Below are positions 1 through 7,657 of a stretch of 54,689 nucleotides of DNA, in pieces. The translations under genes were made by a program, and so were the position numbers. The notes below the pieces were generated by a model. It worked only from the letters and a program-made list of their open reading frames with translations. It was not told the DNA's origin and did not search any database. The stretch is taken from positions 1-54,689 of the forward strand of contig CACZBM010000030.1 of NCBI GenBank assembly GCA_902779445.1, given 5' to 3'. The stretch's first letter is position 1. Each line of letters begins with the position of its first letter. Source of the stretch: an uncultured Lachnospiraceae bacterium. Its GTDB lineage: Bacteria > Bacillota > Clostridia > Lachnospirales > Lachnospiraceae.

Positions 1-513
1 ATAAAGCTTCCGATGCCAAAACTCATAACCTTCTATAACGGTACAGATGATGAGCCGGACGAGCAGATACTTAAGCTCAGCGATTCTTTCCTCAGTGGTC
101 CCGAGGGTGATATTGAGGTATCCGTAAGGATGCTGAACATAAACTACGGGAGAAATAAGAAGCTGCTTGATGCATGTAAGCCCTTGAAAGAATACTCGTG
201 GTTTGTGGATGAGATAAGAAAGAATTGCACGGATATGGACATAAAACATGCGGTTGATAAAGCAATAAATAATATGCCAGAGGATTTTCAGATAAAGTCG
301 TTCCTTAAAACTCACAGATCGGAGGTACAGGGTATGCTTTTAACAGAATACAACGAAGTGGAAACCATGGAACTGTTCCGTGAAGAAGGCCGTGAAGAAG
401 GACGCGAAGAAGGTAGGGCTGAGGAGAGGATGAATACCGAGAGAGAGCGAAACCGGGCTGATACGGCAGAAGCTGAACTGGAGAAATATCGTTCAAAATA
501 CGGAGAACTGTGA
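1..513 (+). CDS. Rpn/PD-(D/E)XK nuclease-family transposase-like protein, C-terminal part (5' end outside window)
   Basis: The reading frame is open from base 1, so the gene starts upstream; the ATG at 13 is probably internal. The visible part begins with a KLITFYNGT stretch followed by ILKLSDSF. This is typical of the region after the nuclease core in the Rpn/PD-(D/E)XK 'transposase' proteins that are abundant in Lachnospiraceae. The catalytic core itself is not in the window. The C-terminus has tandem REEG units (about residues 125-140) and a charged helix likely to form a coiled coil. Known members of the family are linked to recombination-promoting DNA nuclease activity; that is family knowledge, not shown here. 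The gene ends at TGA 511-513, just before a 38-codon fragment that looks like the tail of a related gene. Confidence 0.7.
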   Translation: MKLPMPKLITFYNGTDDEPDEQILKLSDSFLSGPEGDIEVSVRMLNINYGRNKKLLDACKPLKEYSWFVDEIRKNCTDMDIKHAVDKAINNMPEDFQIKSFLKTHRSEVQGMLLTEYNEVETMELFREEGREEGREEGRAEERMNTERERNRADTAEAELEKYRSKYGEL

Positions 514-534
514 TGAACATACTTTTAGCGGTCA

Positions 535-651
535 ATGAGTATAGTGTCAAAAGGATACACAGAGACTGAGGCTTGTGATCTGGCCGGAATCTCACTCGAT
601 GACTACAACAATGCAAAGAATCTCCTGAATTCATCAGTGGTTTCTGCGTAA
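535..651 (+). pseudogene. 38-codon fragment resembling a C-terminal tail of a related Rpn-type gene
   Basis: An ATG at 535 opens 38 codons ending at TAA 649-651. The peptide contains GYTETEACDLAGISLDDY, which reads like the short helical tail at the end of many Rpn-type proteins. There is no Shine-Dalgarno sequence before the ATG, and the frame differs from that of the upstream gene. I think this is a leftover 3' end rather than an independent gene. Its last 50 bases recur exactly at 1779-1828, after the next gene of the same kind. A real small protein cannot be excluded. Confidence 0.4.
602..651 (+). repeat. 50-bp direct repeat, copy 1
   Basis: Bases 602-651 are identical over all 50 positions to 1779-1828. 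This copy forms the 3' end and stop codon of the 38-codon fragment. The two copies bracket a promoter and a complete Rpn-type gene, with a repeat period of 1177 bp. Confidence 0.95.
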
Positions 652-668
652 ATAGAATAACATAATAC

Positions 669-724
669 AAAAAGCCCGCAGGGATATCTTTCTTATGGAG
701 AGGTGTCAATGTCGGGCTTTTTTT
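669..724 (+). terminator. Probable intrinsic terminator with a long loop
   Basis: The ten-base arm AAAAAGCCCG (669-678) pairs with CGGGCTTTTT (713-722), followed by more T. The loop is about 34 nt, longer than usual, so efficiency is uncertain. It lies after the Rpn-type gene remnants. The rest of 725-830 shows nothing I recognise. Confidence 0.5.
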
Positions 725-831
725 CTCTATCTTAAACATGATCACCCTCGACACCCTTGATAACATTATATATTTGATAATGCAGGTATTATGAAGATGA
801 TCAGCTTACGCTATCTGAAGATGACCGGCTC

Positions 832-860
832 TTGACATATCATTTTAGACAGCATATTAT
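832..860 (+). promoter_or_regulatory. Sigma-A promoter for the 981-1766 gene
   Basis: TTGACA at 832-837 and TATTAT at 855-860 are separated by 17 nt, an almost ideal vegetative promoter. Transcription would start near 867, leaving a leader of roughly 110 nt before the TTG start at 981. No clear riboswitch or attenuator fold was seen in that leader. Confidence 0.75.
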
Positions 861-980
861 TCCAATCGTCATTTATTTCTTTTGAGGCATTCCGCCTAGT
901 AATTCCCAATTTATTAATTAATCTTCTATAAAATCGCTTGCCTGTACAGGCACAAAATACGATAATGAAAGGAGTAGAAC

Positions 981-1766
981 TTGTCAGAAATTGCATATCA
1001 GAACAAAGACATTGCCAGCAAGGTCTTTGCAGAAAAATTCAGAGATATTTCCCTGAATGTGTACGGCATTAATCTTCCGAAGATCGTGGAGGTTTTGCCG
1101 ACAAATCTTCCGGAGATATCAGCAAACGAGTTGAGGATTGATAACCTGTTCCTTCTGGAGGACGGAAGAGTTGCTGTAATCGACTACGAAAGCTCCTATA
1201 AGAAAAGGAATCACTTAAAATATCTTGGATATATTTACCGGATCCTTGAAAGATACTTTGGAGAAGGAGCCGCAGATATTCAGATCGTAATGATTGTAAT
1301 ATACACGGCGGATGTAAAAAGATCCGAGGTGAAAACCGGTATAAATGTTGGAGCGGTGGTCTTGAAAGAGGAGGCAGCATTTCTGTCAGAGCTTCCATCT
1401 GAAAAGATCAGGAGAAAACTGAACAGGAAGATAAAGACGGGTGAAGATCTCTCAGACGAAGAGATAATGGAGTTTATTCTCCTTCCGCTCTCTTACAAAA
1501 AGGATCAGCAGGGAAGAGCCATAGAAAATGCCATTAACATGGCAAAGGAAATAAAAAATGAGGATATCATGGTGCTTATACTTTCAGGCATTCTGGTATT
1601 CTCCGATAAAGTGATTGATGATGAATTAAGCAGAAAAACAAAGGAGTGGATATCTATGACGAAGGTAGGCAGATTATTTGCAGAGGAAGCAGAACAGAAA
1701 GTAATCTCATACAGTGAGTATTGCAAAGCCAAAGAACTAGTGGGATCATCTTCAGTTGTTGCTTAA
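981..1766 (+). CDS. Rpn family/PD-(D/E)XK nuclease-like protein
   Basis: This 261-residue protein starts at TTG 981, which is supported by GAAAGGAG at 967-974 with 6 nt spacing. The N-terminal half has the pattern RIDNLFLLEDGRVAVIDYES followed by a LGYIYRILE helix. That matches the D...(D/E)xE-strand-helix layout of the Rpn/PD-(D/E)XK fold, although a classical E-x-K lysine is not clear. The C-terminal half is helical and charged and probably regulatory. It carries its own strong promoter (832-860). Its end, SSSVVA, resembles the SSVVSA end of the 38-codon fragment at 535-651. It lies between two perfect 50-bp direct repeats, so it may have arrived by duplication or insertion. Substrate and role are unknown. 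Confidence 0.7.
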   Translation: MSEIAYQNKDIASKVFAEKFRDISLNVYGINLPKIVEVLPTNLPEISANELRIDNLFLLEDGRVAVIDYESSYKKRNHLKYLGYIYRILERYFGEGAADIQIVMIVIYTADVKRSEVKTGINVGAVVLKEEAAFLSELPSEKIRRKLNRKIKTGEDLSDEEIMEFILLPLSYKKDQQGRAIENAINMAKEIKNEDIMVLILSGILVFSDKVIDDELSRKTKEWISMTKVGRLFAEEAEQKVISYSEYCKAKELVGSSSVVA

Positions 1767-1778
1767 AACTAAAGAACC

Positions 1779-1828
1779 ACTACAACAATGCAAAGAATCT
1801 CCTGAATTCATCAGTGGTTTCTGCGTAA
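1779..1828 (+). repeat. 50-bp direct repeat, copy 2
   Basis: This is an exact copy of 602-651, starting 12 bases after the stop codon of the Rpn-type gene. Here it is not the end of an open frame of any length, so it looks like a displaced 3' gene end. Confidence 0.95.
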
Positions 1829-1853
1829 TAGTAAGCAAAGAGTAAATCTGCCA

Positions 1854-2099
1854 TTATCTGTTGGCAAGGATCTTTATGATCTCTTTATAGTTGTCTTTTT
1901 TGTGGGGGAAGGTGCAGTCTGTACAGACTTTCAGTTTTCTCCCGTTTTTTTCTTTAGTCGTGTAATTCCCCGGACAGGATTCAAAAGAATATAGCGGACA
2001 GTAGCAGAAAAGGCAGTTGATGCCCTCTCCCTCCGGCATTTTGTGACAGGGATAGTACCTGCATTCCAGATTTTCAAAATATTTAAAAGAATTTTTCAT
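1854..2099 (-). CDS. Cysteine-rich small-domain protein
   Basis: The protein has about 81 residues and 8 cysteines, in the order LEC, YPC, INCLFCYC, SCPGN, KVCTDC, plus conserved HK and FPHK motifs. This matches the small Cys-rich domain family common in Clostridia and methanogens, which probably binds a metal; its function is not known to me. I place the start at ATG 2099 (MKNSFKYF) because family members begin there. An ATG 12 codons upstream (2135) is possible. Neither start has a good ribosome site. The gene is transcribed divergently from the DegV gene, across a 90-bp AT-rich gap. Confidence 0.65.
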   Translation of the reverse strand: MKNSFKYFENLECRYYPCHKMPEGEGINCLFCYCPLYSFESCPGNYTTKEKNGRKLKVCTDCTFPHKKDNYKEIIKILANR

Positions 2100-2190
2100 T
2101 ATAAAAGATAGTATAGCACTTTTACACTGATACATGGTATACTTATATACCTAAAACTATCTATAAATATACGACATCGAGGAAAAGCTT

Positions 2191-3078
2191 GTGGCTGATT
2201 ACGAATTAACATGCTGTTCCACCGCTGACCTTTCCATTGAGAGGCTCAGTGAGCGGAATATCAAATGGGTACCTTTTCACTTTCATATGGATGGCAGGGA
2301 TTATTACGATGACTACGGTCAGAGTATGAGTCTTAAGGAGTTTTACCAGAGGGAGAGAGAAGGGGCAACGCCTACCACATCCCAGGTAAATACGGATGAA
2401 TACCTGAAATTCTGGAAACCGATGCTTGAAGAAGGACACGACATACTTCATATTGCCCTTTCTTCCGGTATTTCCGGAACATTTAATTCCGCAAATGTGG
2501 CTGCGGAAGATGCGAGGGAGAGTTTTCCAGACAGGAAGATATATATAGTCGATTCCCTGTGTGCATCTGCCGGTTACGGACTCCTGATGGAGGAGCTCTG
2601 TGACAGGAAAGATGCCGGGATGGGTATCGAGGAATTAAGAGATCTCGCTGAAAACATGAAGATGTCAGTTAACCACTGGGTCTTCACATCGGATCTTACA
2701 AGCCTTATAAGAGGCGGAAGGGTATCGGCTGCAGCGGGTGCGGTAGCGAATATCTTAAGTATCTGCCCGCTTATCGACGTGGATGCAGAAGGAAAGCTCG
2801 CGGTGGTTTCCAAGGTAAGGACCAAGAAAAAGGTTATACTTGAAACTGTTAAGAAAATGGAAGCCCTGGCGGCAAACGGAACAGACTATGACGGAAGGTG
2901 CTATATCTCATATTCCGACTGCCCGGATGATGCGGAGGCACTTAAGAAAAAGATAGAGGAAACCTTCCCTGCTCAAAAGGGAAAAGTAGAGACTTTCAGG
3001 ATAGGCACTACTATAGGAACCCACACCGGAGTAGCTACGGTTGCATTGTTTTTCCTGGGAAAAGAAAGAACTTTATGA
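2191..3078 (+). CDS. DegV family fatty-acid-binding protein (FakB-like)
   Basis: At 295 residues this is full length for the family. It starts at GTG 2191 with GAGGAAAA upstream. Family signatures visible are TPTTSQVN near residue 60, SSGISGTFNSA near 92, the mid-protein SLIRGGRVS, and TTIGTHTGVATVALFF at the C-terminus. DegV/FakB proteins bind a fatty acid and present it to the kinase FakA, making acyl phosphate for phospholipid synthesis. A FakA-type gene is present at 51687-53426, so both halves are encoded locally though not adjacently. The 3' end overlaps the next gene by 4 bases (ATGA), indicating translational coupling. The N-terminal CSTADLS replaces the usual DSTAD pattern. Confidence 0.88.
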   Translation: MADYELTCCSTADLSIERLSERNIKWVPFHFHMDGRDYYDDYGQSMSLKEFYQREREGATPTTSQVNTDEYLKFWKPMLEEGHDILHIALSSGISGTFNSANVAAEDARESFPDRKIYIVDSLCASAGYGLLMEELCDRKDAGMGIEELRDLAENMKMSVNHWVFTSDLTSLIRGGRVSAAAGAVANILSICPLIDVDAEGKLAVVSKVRTKKKVILETVKKMEALAANGTDYDGRCYISYSDCPDDAEALKKKIEETFPAQKGKVETFRIGTTIGTHTGVATVALFFLGKERTL

Positions 3079-3707
3079 AATTCACGAAACTCGGTGAAAA
3101 TGAAATAAGGTGCGTCTTATCTGAAGAAGAGATGATAAGCTTCGGGATAAACCTGGATGACATTCTGGAAAAGAACAGTAAGTCAGGTCAGTTTTTTAAT
3201 GAGATCCTGACCCAGGCTGCACTTGCGCTGGGAGAATCAAACGCAAATGCACTCCGGGGCTCCAGTGCCCAGATCAGCGTTCTTAAAGACAGAAGCATCT
3301 CCATTCTCTTTCACACGAGACGGACTGAGGATCTGAGTGATTTCGCAGAAAAAATAAGGGAAGTTCAAAAAGCCATGGGGATATTATCAGATCCACAGGA
3401 TCAGCAGGCGGACTCCAGATCTATCCTCATTTTCTTTAAGACCATTGATGATGCTTCTGCTTTCTGCAGGGCAGGGAAAGAAGCGGGACATCTGGTCAGC
3501 AGATTTTTAAGAAGCCGTAAGAGCGGTGAATATGTGCTCTTTATCCTGCGTTATGTGTGTAAGGACGAAGAATACAGGAAAATAAGGCTTCTTGCAGAGG
3601 AATTCGGTACCGTTAAGGAAGGCGGAACCGCCGCTAAGGCCTGGGTACTTGAAAATTCCGACATGCTGATTAGCGATGATGCATTTTATACTCTGGGAGA
3701 GATCTAA
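3075..3707 (+). CDS. MecA-like adaptor protein
   Basis: This 210-residue protein begins MKFTKLGENEIRCVLSEEE, the N-terminal pattern of MecA/YpbH adaptors, and ends with a longer C-terminal domain. Between them is a low-complexity linker (DPQDQQADS). MecA proteins deliver substrates to the ClpC chaperone of ClpCP protease, the N-terminal half binding substrate and the C-terminal half binding ClpC. The start overlaps the DegV stop codon. No clpC or competence gene is in view, so its substrate here is unknown. Assignment rests on overall pattern. Confidence 0.65.
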   Translation: MKFTKLGENEIRCVLSEEEMISFGINLDDILEKNSKSGQFFNEILTQAALALGESNANALRGSSAQISVLKDRSISILFHTRRTEDLSDFAEKIREVQKAMGILSDPQDQQADSRSILIFFKTIDDASAFCRAGKEAGHLVSRFLRSRKSGEYVLFILRYVCKDEEYRKIRLLAEEFGTVKEGGTAAKAWVLENSDMLISDDAFYTLGEI

Positions 3708-3713
3708 AATATA

Positions 3714-4304
3714 ATGTCATATTATCTTGACGGAAACAGGTTCATATTTAACGACGAGTGTCCGGATTTTTCCGCAGATGAGATATTGTCCGGGCTGGGG
3801 TTTTCTCCCGAACTCATCGAAGTTGGAAATGTTCGCAGTGATTTTGAGGACGTTAACAGCCAGATCCGGGATATTATCCATATGACTTCCGGAGTGGTCT
3901 ATTTTAAGATGCCCGATAGATCCATTCCCCCGACTCCTTCGGGAACGGGAGTAGCAGGGGTCATCCTCACGCTCGGGGCCAATGTTACAAGGAAGAGTGA
4001 CGAGTATTTTGCCCAGGGAGAATATACCAAGGGCATGATATTAAATGAAATTGCCGACAGATGTCTTGAAACGTATAAAAAGATCCTGGAGGAAAGACTC
4101 AGGGTTTTAAGTGACAGGAAGGGTGTCGGGCTTGATGTACGCTACGAAGCTCCGGAGACCATGCCGGTTTCGGAGTTAAGATATGTGTGGAGTGCGCTTA
4201 ACGCAGGAGAAAATATGGGGGTCACCATTACATCGGAGCTCACGCTTTTTCCGGTGAAATCGGACTGTTTTATCATGAAGGTCAAGGATGATACGGTATT
4301 GTAG
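3714..4304 (+). CDS. MetH activation-domain-like protein (putative)
   Basis: The protein has 196 residues, six bases after the MecA-like gene. From residue 75 it reads GVAGVILTLGANVTRKSDEYF, then a long helix with ILNEIADRCLETY, then GENMGVTITSELTLFPVKS. That order resembles the stand-alone activation domain of B12-dependent methionine synthase, where the last segment normally reads IGVTLTES...MxPxKS. In that family the domain binds AdoMet for reductive reactivation of cobalamin. The N-terminal 70 residues match nothing I recognise. No other methionine or B12 gene lies nearby. It could instead be a distant relative with another role. Confidence 0.45.
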   Translation: MSYYLDGNRFIFNDECPDFSADEILSGLGFSPELIEVGNVRSDFEDVNSQIRDIIHMTSGVVYFKMPDRSIPPTPSGTGVAGVILTLGANVTRKSDEYFAQGEYTKGMILNEIADRCLETYKKILEERLRVLSDRKGVGLDVRYEAPETMPVSELRYVWSALNAGENMGVTITSELTLFPVKSDCFIMKVKDDTVL

Positions 4305-4334
4305 CTCTAATTACAGGCAAGAAAGGATAGAAAA

Positions 4335-5507
4335 ATGGACATTATCAACGAAATCAGAAAAGAGTTTGAAACGAGGTTCGGAGCCGAAGGAGACATCCGA
4401 ACCTATTTTGCGCCGGGCAGGGTGAACCTTATCGGAGAGTACACCGACTATAATGGCGGGCATGTATTCCCTTGCGCTCTTACTATGGGAAATTATGCAG
4501 TGGCGAGAAAAAGGGATGACGATAAGGTGAGGTGGTTTAACTTAAATTATTCCGATAACGGCGTTATAGAGACATCTATCCGTGGCCTTAAGCCCAATGA
4601 TCACGGTCTCTGGTATGATTACCAACTGGGAGTTATCTGGGCCTACGGTGAAAAGGGATATGATATCCCGTCCGGTTACGATATGGTGATGAAAGGAGAT
4701 CTGCCTGCAGGAGCAGGGCTTTCCGCTTCAGCGTCCATAGAAGAGCTTGCTGCAGTGATCATAAGGGATCTTTTCAGCATCGATATCTCAATGCCTGACT
4801 GTGCAGTTCTCGGACAGTATTCGGAGAATAATTATAACGGAATGAACTGCGGCATAATGGACCAGTTCGCATCCGCCATGGGTAAAAAGGGAAATGCCAT
4901 CTTCCTTGACACTGCAAAACTCGAATATGAGCATGTGCCTCTCAATATGAAGAATGAGAAGATAGTCATAACCAACAGTAAAGTTAAGCATTCTCTTGCG
5001 GGGAGCGCTTATAACGACAGAAGAAAAGAGAGCGAATCGGCACTTAAGTATATCCAGATAGTTAAGAATGTGGAGACTCTCGGAGACCTTAATGAAGCTG
5101 AATTCGAGGAGGTTAAGGATGCCATAAAGGATCCTGTGGCGTTAAGACGCGGCCGTCACGCAGTGCTTGAGAACCAGAGGACAATTAAGGCTGTTGACGC
5201 TCTTAAAAAAGGAGACTTAAATACCTTTGGAGTTCTCATGAAAGAGTCTCATCTGTCACTCAGAGATGACTACGAGGTTTCATGCGAGGAATTGGATATC
5301 CTTGCGGAAGAAGCCTGGAAGATAGACGGAGTGATCGGCTCCAGAATGACGGGAGGCGGATTCGGAGGATGTACCGTATCAATTGTAAAGGAAGATACGG
5401 TTGAAGAGTTCAAGAAAAGGATAGCTGATGCCTATCTTAAGAAGACAGGGAAAAACTGTGAGTTCTATATTGCCGATGCTGCTGACGGCGCAGGAAGGAT
5501 CCAATAG
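4335..5507 (+). CDS. galK: Galactokinase
   Basis: GHMP-family kinase of 390 residues that phosphorylates galactose to galactose 1-phosphate in the cytoplasm, the first step of the Leloir pathway. The galactokinase signature PGRVNLIGEYTDYNGGH is at residues 27-43, the ATP-binding loop PAGAGLSASAS near 124-134, and the GHMP motif MTGGGFGGC near 338-346. GAAAGGA precedes the ATG at 4335. It is 30 bp after the preceding gene and 108 bp before galT, the gap being filled by a family A palindrome. Codon use matches its neighbours. No operator was recognised. Confidence 0.97.
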   Translation: MDIINEIRKEFETRFGAEGDIRTYFAPGRVNLIGEYTDYNGGHVFPCALTMGNYAVARKRDDDKVRWFNLNYSDNGVIETSIRGLKPNDHGLWYDYQLGVIWAYGEKGYDIPSGYDMVMKGDLPAGAGLSASASIEELAAVIIRDLFSIDISMPDCAVLGQYSENNYNGMNCGIMDQFASAMGKKGNAIFLDTAKLEYEHVPLNMKNEKIVITNSKVKHSLAGSAYNDRRKESESALKYIQIVKNVETLGDLNEAEFEEVKDAIKDPVALRRGRHAVLENQRTIKAVDALKKGDLNTFGVLMKESHLSLRDDYEVSCEELDILAEEAWKIDGVIGSRMTGGGFGGCTVSIVKEDTVEEFKKRIADAYLKKTGKNCEFYIADAADGAGRIQ

Positions 5508-5519
5508 TAAGAAAAGCGA

Positions 5520-5581
5520 TGTCATTCTGAGCAAAGCGAAGAATCTCTGATATCCTTCGGGCAAAGCTCCAAGGATGACAT
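5520..5581. repeat. Family A palindrome (complete)
   Basis: The left arm TGTCATTCTGAGC...GAAGAATCT faces the right arm ATCCTTCGGG...AAGGATGACA across a short loop. The arms are of two types, one with T/A and one with C/G at the diagnostic positions. It lies between galK and galT and could form a large hairpin in their joint transcript. Confidence 0.85.
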
Positions 5582-5615
5582 GGGCAGTCTCTGGGAATGA
5601 GGAGCATGGACGATA

Positions 5616-7106
5616 ATGATTTACAATGCGATCAGCGGGCTTATTAAATACGGCCTTAGAAACGGTCTTATCAAAGAAGATGATGTGATCTATACGAGGA
5701 ACCTCTTACTCGATCTCCTGAAGCTTGACTCTTACGAAGAGCCGGAAAAAGAGACAGAGACTTCTCTTGAAGTTATCCTCGATGAGATCCTTGATCATGC
5801 ATATGAAAACGGGATCATCGAAGATAACGGAGTCACCTCCCGGGACCTTTTCGATACAAAGATAATGAACTGCCTTACAATGAGGCCATCTGAAGTCAGG
5901 AGTAAATTCGATACCCTGTACAGAGAGGATCCGAAGAAAGCAACTGACTGGTACTATAAATTCAGCTGTGACACCAATTATATCAGGCGTGACAGGATCA
6001 AAAAGGATATAAAGTGGAAGACTGCTACTGAATATGGGGATCTCGATATCACCATAAATCTTAGTAAGCCGGAAAAGGACCCGAAGGCAATTGCAGCAGC
6101 TGGAAGGGCTAAGGCTTCATCATATCCCAAGTGCCAGCTCTGTGCTGAAAATGAGGGATATGCAGGGAGAATGGATCATCCCGCCAGAGAGAACCACAGG
6201 ATAATACCCGTAAATATCGGAGGCTATGACTTTTTCTTACAGTATTCTCCATATGTCTACTATAACGAGCACTGTATAGTGTTTAATAAAGATCATATCC
6301 CGATGAAAATAGACAGGGAAGCTTTTAAGAAGCTCTTTGGCTTTATTGAGAAGTTCCCGCATTACATCATTGGATCAAACGCAGATCTCCCAATAGTCGG
6401 AGGATCTATTCTTTCTCACGATCATTTCCAGGGAGGAAACTATGAGTTTCCCATGGCAGGGGCAAAGGAAGACAGGGTCTTCACAGTGAAAGGATACGAA
6501 GATATAACCTGCGCCACTCTGGTCTGGCCCCTTTCAGTCATAAGGATCAAGGGAAAGGATCCTGAGAGGCTTATCGATCTTTCTGATCATATCCTGAAGG
6601 AGTGGAGAGGCTATACCGACGAGGATGCGTTCATTTTCGCAGAAACCGATGGAGTACCCCATAATACCATCACACCTATAGTGAGAAAGAGGAACGGCCT
6701 CTTTGAGATGGATCTTGCACTCAGGAATAATATCACGACTCCGGAGTGTCCTCTTGGTGTATATCACCCCCATAACGAACTCCATCACATTAAGAAGGAG
6801 AATATAGGACTTATTGAAGTAATGGGCCTTGCAATCCTTCCTCCCAGGCTTATAAAGGAGATGGATGCCCTGAAGGATGCGATCCTTAAAGGAAGCTCAT
6901 TAAGAGATAATGAACTTACGGAAAAACACGCTGACTGGGCAGAAGGGTTTATTACGGCAAGGGGTGATATCAATGAAAGCAATATTGATGACATCCTTAA
7001 AGAAGAGATAGGACTTGTATTCAAACGTGTGTTAGAGGATGCAGGCGTCTTTAAGATGACTGATGAAGGCCGGGAAGCCTTTAAACGATTTACAGATATT
7101 TTGTAA
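5616..7106 (+). CDS. galT: Galactose-1-phosphate uridylyltransferase, class II
   Basis: At 496 residues this has the length of the Firmicutes class II enzyme, which is unlike the roughly 350-residue class I enzyme. It transfers UMP from UDP-glucose to galactose 1-phosphate. The histidine active-site motif GGSILSHDHFQGG lies near residues 262-274, and a YPKCQLC cysteine pair near 170-176. It follows galK in the same direction, completing the kinase-transferase pair; galE is not in the window. The ATG at 5616 is preceded by a GAGGAGC-type site. Transcription probably ends in the hairpin-rich element downstream. Confidence 0.95.
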   Translation: MIYNAISGLIKYGLRNGLIKEDDVIYTRNLLLDLLKLDSYEEPEKETETSLEVILDEILDHAYENGIIEDNGVTSRDLFDTKIMNCLTMRPSEVRSKFDTLYREDPKKATDWYYKFSCDTNYIRRDRIKKDIKWKTATEYGDLDITINLSKPEKDPKAIAAAGRAKASSYPKCQLCAENEGYAGRMDHPARENHRIIPVNIGGYDFFLQYSPYVYYNEHCIVFNKDHIPMKIDREAFKKLFGFIEKFPHYIIGSNADLPIVGGSILSHDHFQGGNYEFPMAGAKEDRVFTVKGYEDITCATLVWPLSVIRIKGKDPERLIDLSDHILKEWRGYTDEDAFIFAETDGVPHNTITPIVRKRNGLFEMDLALRNNITTPECPLGVYHPHNELHHIKKENIGLIEVMGLAILPPRLIKEMDALKDAILKGSSLRDNELTEKHADWAEGFITARGDINESNIDDILKEEIGLVFKRVLEDAGVFKMTDEGREAFKRFTDIL

Positions 7107-7199
7107 GGAATGAATTAAATGATTCAGACGCCAAAAGTACTGAATCACTGTTTTGATACAACGAATTGCTCCGTCGCTTTCAGCAACTCTCGCAATAAC

Positions 7200-7261
7200 G
7201 GGGCATTGCCGCGCATGGCGCGTCAAAACATGCCCGAAAAACGTCCACTGGACGTTTTTCC
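7200..7261 (+). repeat. Family B structured element, copy 1
   Basis: Outer stem GGGCAT (7201-7206)/ATGCCC (7230-7235) encloses an inner hairpin CGCGC-ATG-GCGCG. It is followed by a 10-bp hairpin AAAAACGTCC-ACT-GGACGTTTTT (7237-7259). That last hairpin ends in a T run and would serve as a terminator after galT. Confidence 0.8.
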
Positions 7262-7386
7262 TACAAAACTCGCAATCCGCTAATTTATACTCAGTAATGT
7301 AAATAACTGCCAGTATCAAAACGGTATAACGAGCAAACGCAGTTAATTGCGTTTGCGAGTATACTACGTAAATTGCCACTTGCGAC

Positions 7387-7483
7387 GGGGCACTGATGCG
7401 CTCAGCGCATCAAAGCGTGCCCGAAAAACTAAATGACCAAAAATAAACCTGTTTTTGGTCATGTGTCCACTGGACATTTTTCC
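7387..7483 (+). repeat. Family B structured element, copy 2, with an inserted hairpin
   Basis: Outer stem GGGCAC (7388-7393)/GTGCCC (7417-7422) encloses TGATGCGC-TCA-GCGCATCA. About 35 nt are inserted in the terminator part. They form another hairpin, ATGACCAAAAA/TTTTTGGTCAT (7433-7462), before TGTCC-ACT-GGACA and a T run. Confidence 0.75.
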
Positions 7484-7569
7484 ATATTGTTTGACGCCCA
7501 AAGTCAAATGGCTTTTTGAACAAGTTCAAACGCCATTTAGACTTTTGGCGTTTGTATCATTAAATTAGT

Positions 7570-7628
7570 GTCATTCTGAGCGAAGCGAAGAATCTAAGAG
7601 AGATCCTTCGCTAACGCTCAGGATGACA
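7570..7628. repeat. Family A palindrome (complete)
   Basis: Arms GTCATTCTGAGCGAAGCGAA and TTCGCTAACGCTCAGGATGAC face each other across about 7 nt. It lies between the MITE-like element and the ribosome site of the next gene. Confidence 0.88.
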
Positions 7629-7657
7629 AGTATTTGATTATTCACGGAGGAAATAAC

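Larger units (their letters stand above)
7116..7563. mobile_element. MITE-like non-coding element with terminal inverted repeats and internal hairpins
   Basis: The 550 bp between galT and the next gene hold no credible gene. Bases 7116-7138 and 7541-7563 are inverted repeats matching at 20 of 23 positions, with core ACGCCAAAAGT. Inside are two family B elements (7200-7261, 7387-7483) and a hairpin with arms GCAAACGCA/TGCGTTTGC (7332-7355). A long imperfect hairpin (7493-7552) overlaps the right end and encloses the palindrome TTTGAACAAGTTCAAA. No transposase is encoded, so if mobile it depends on one elsewhere. No clear target-site duplication was identified. Confidence 0.65.

Noticed and set aside
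305..766. 153-codon minus-strand frame across the first Rpn-type gene
   Set aside because: It runs antisense through a recognisable gene and the terminator, with no ribosome site.
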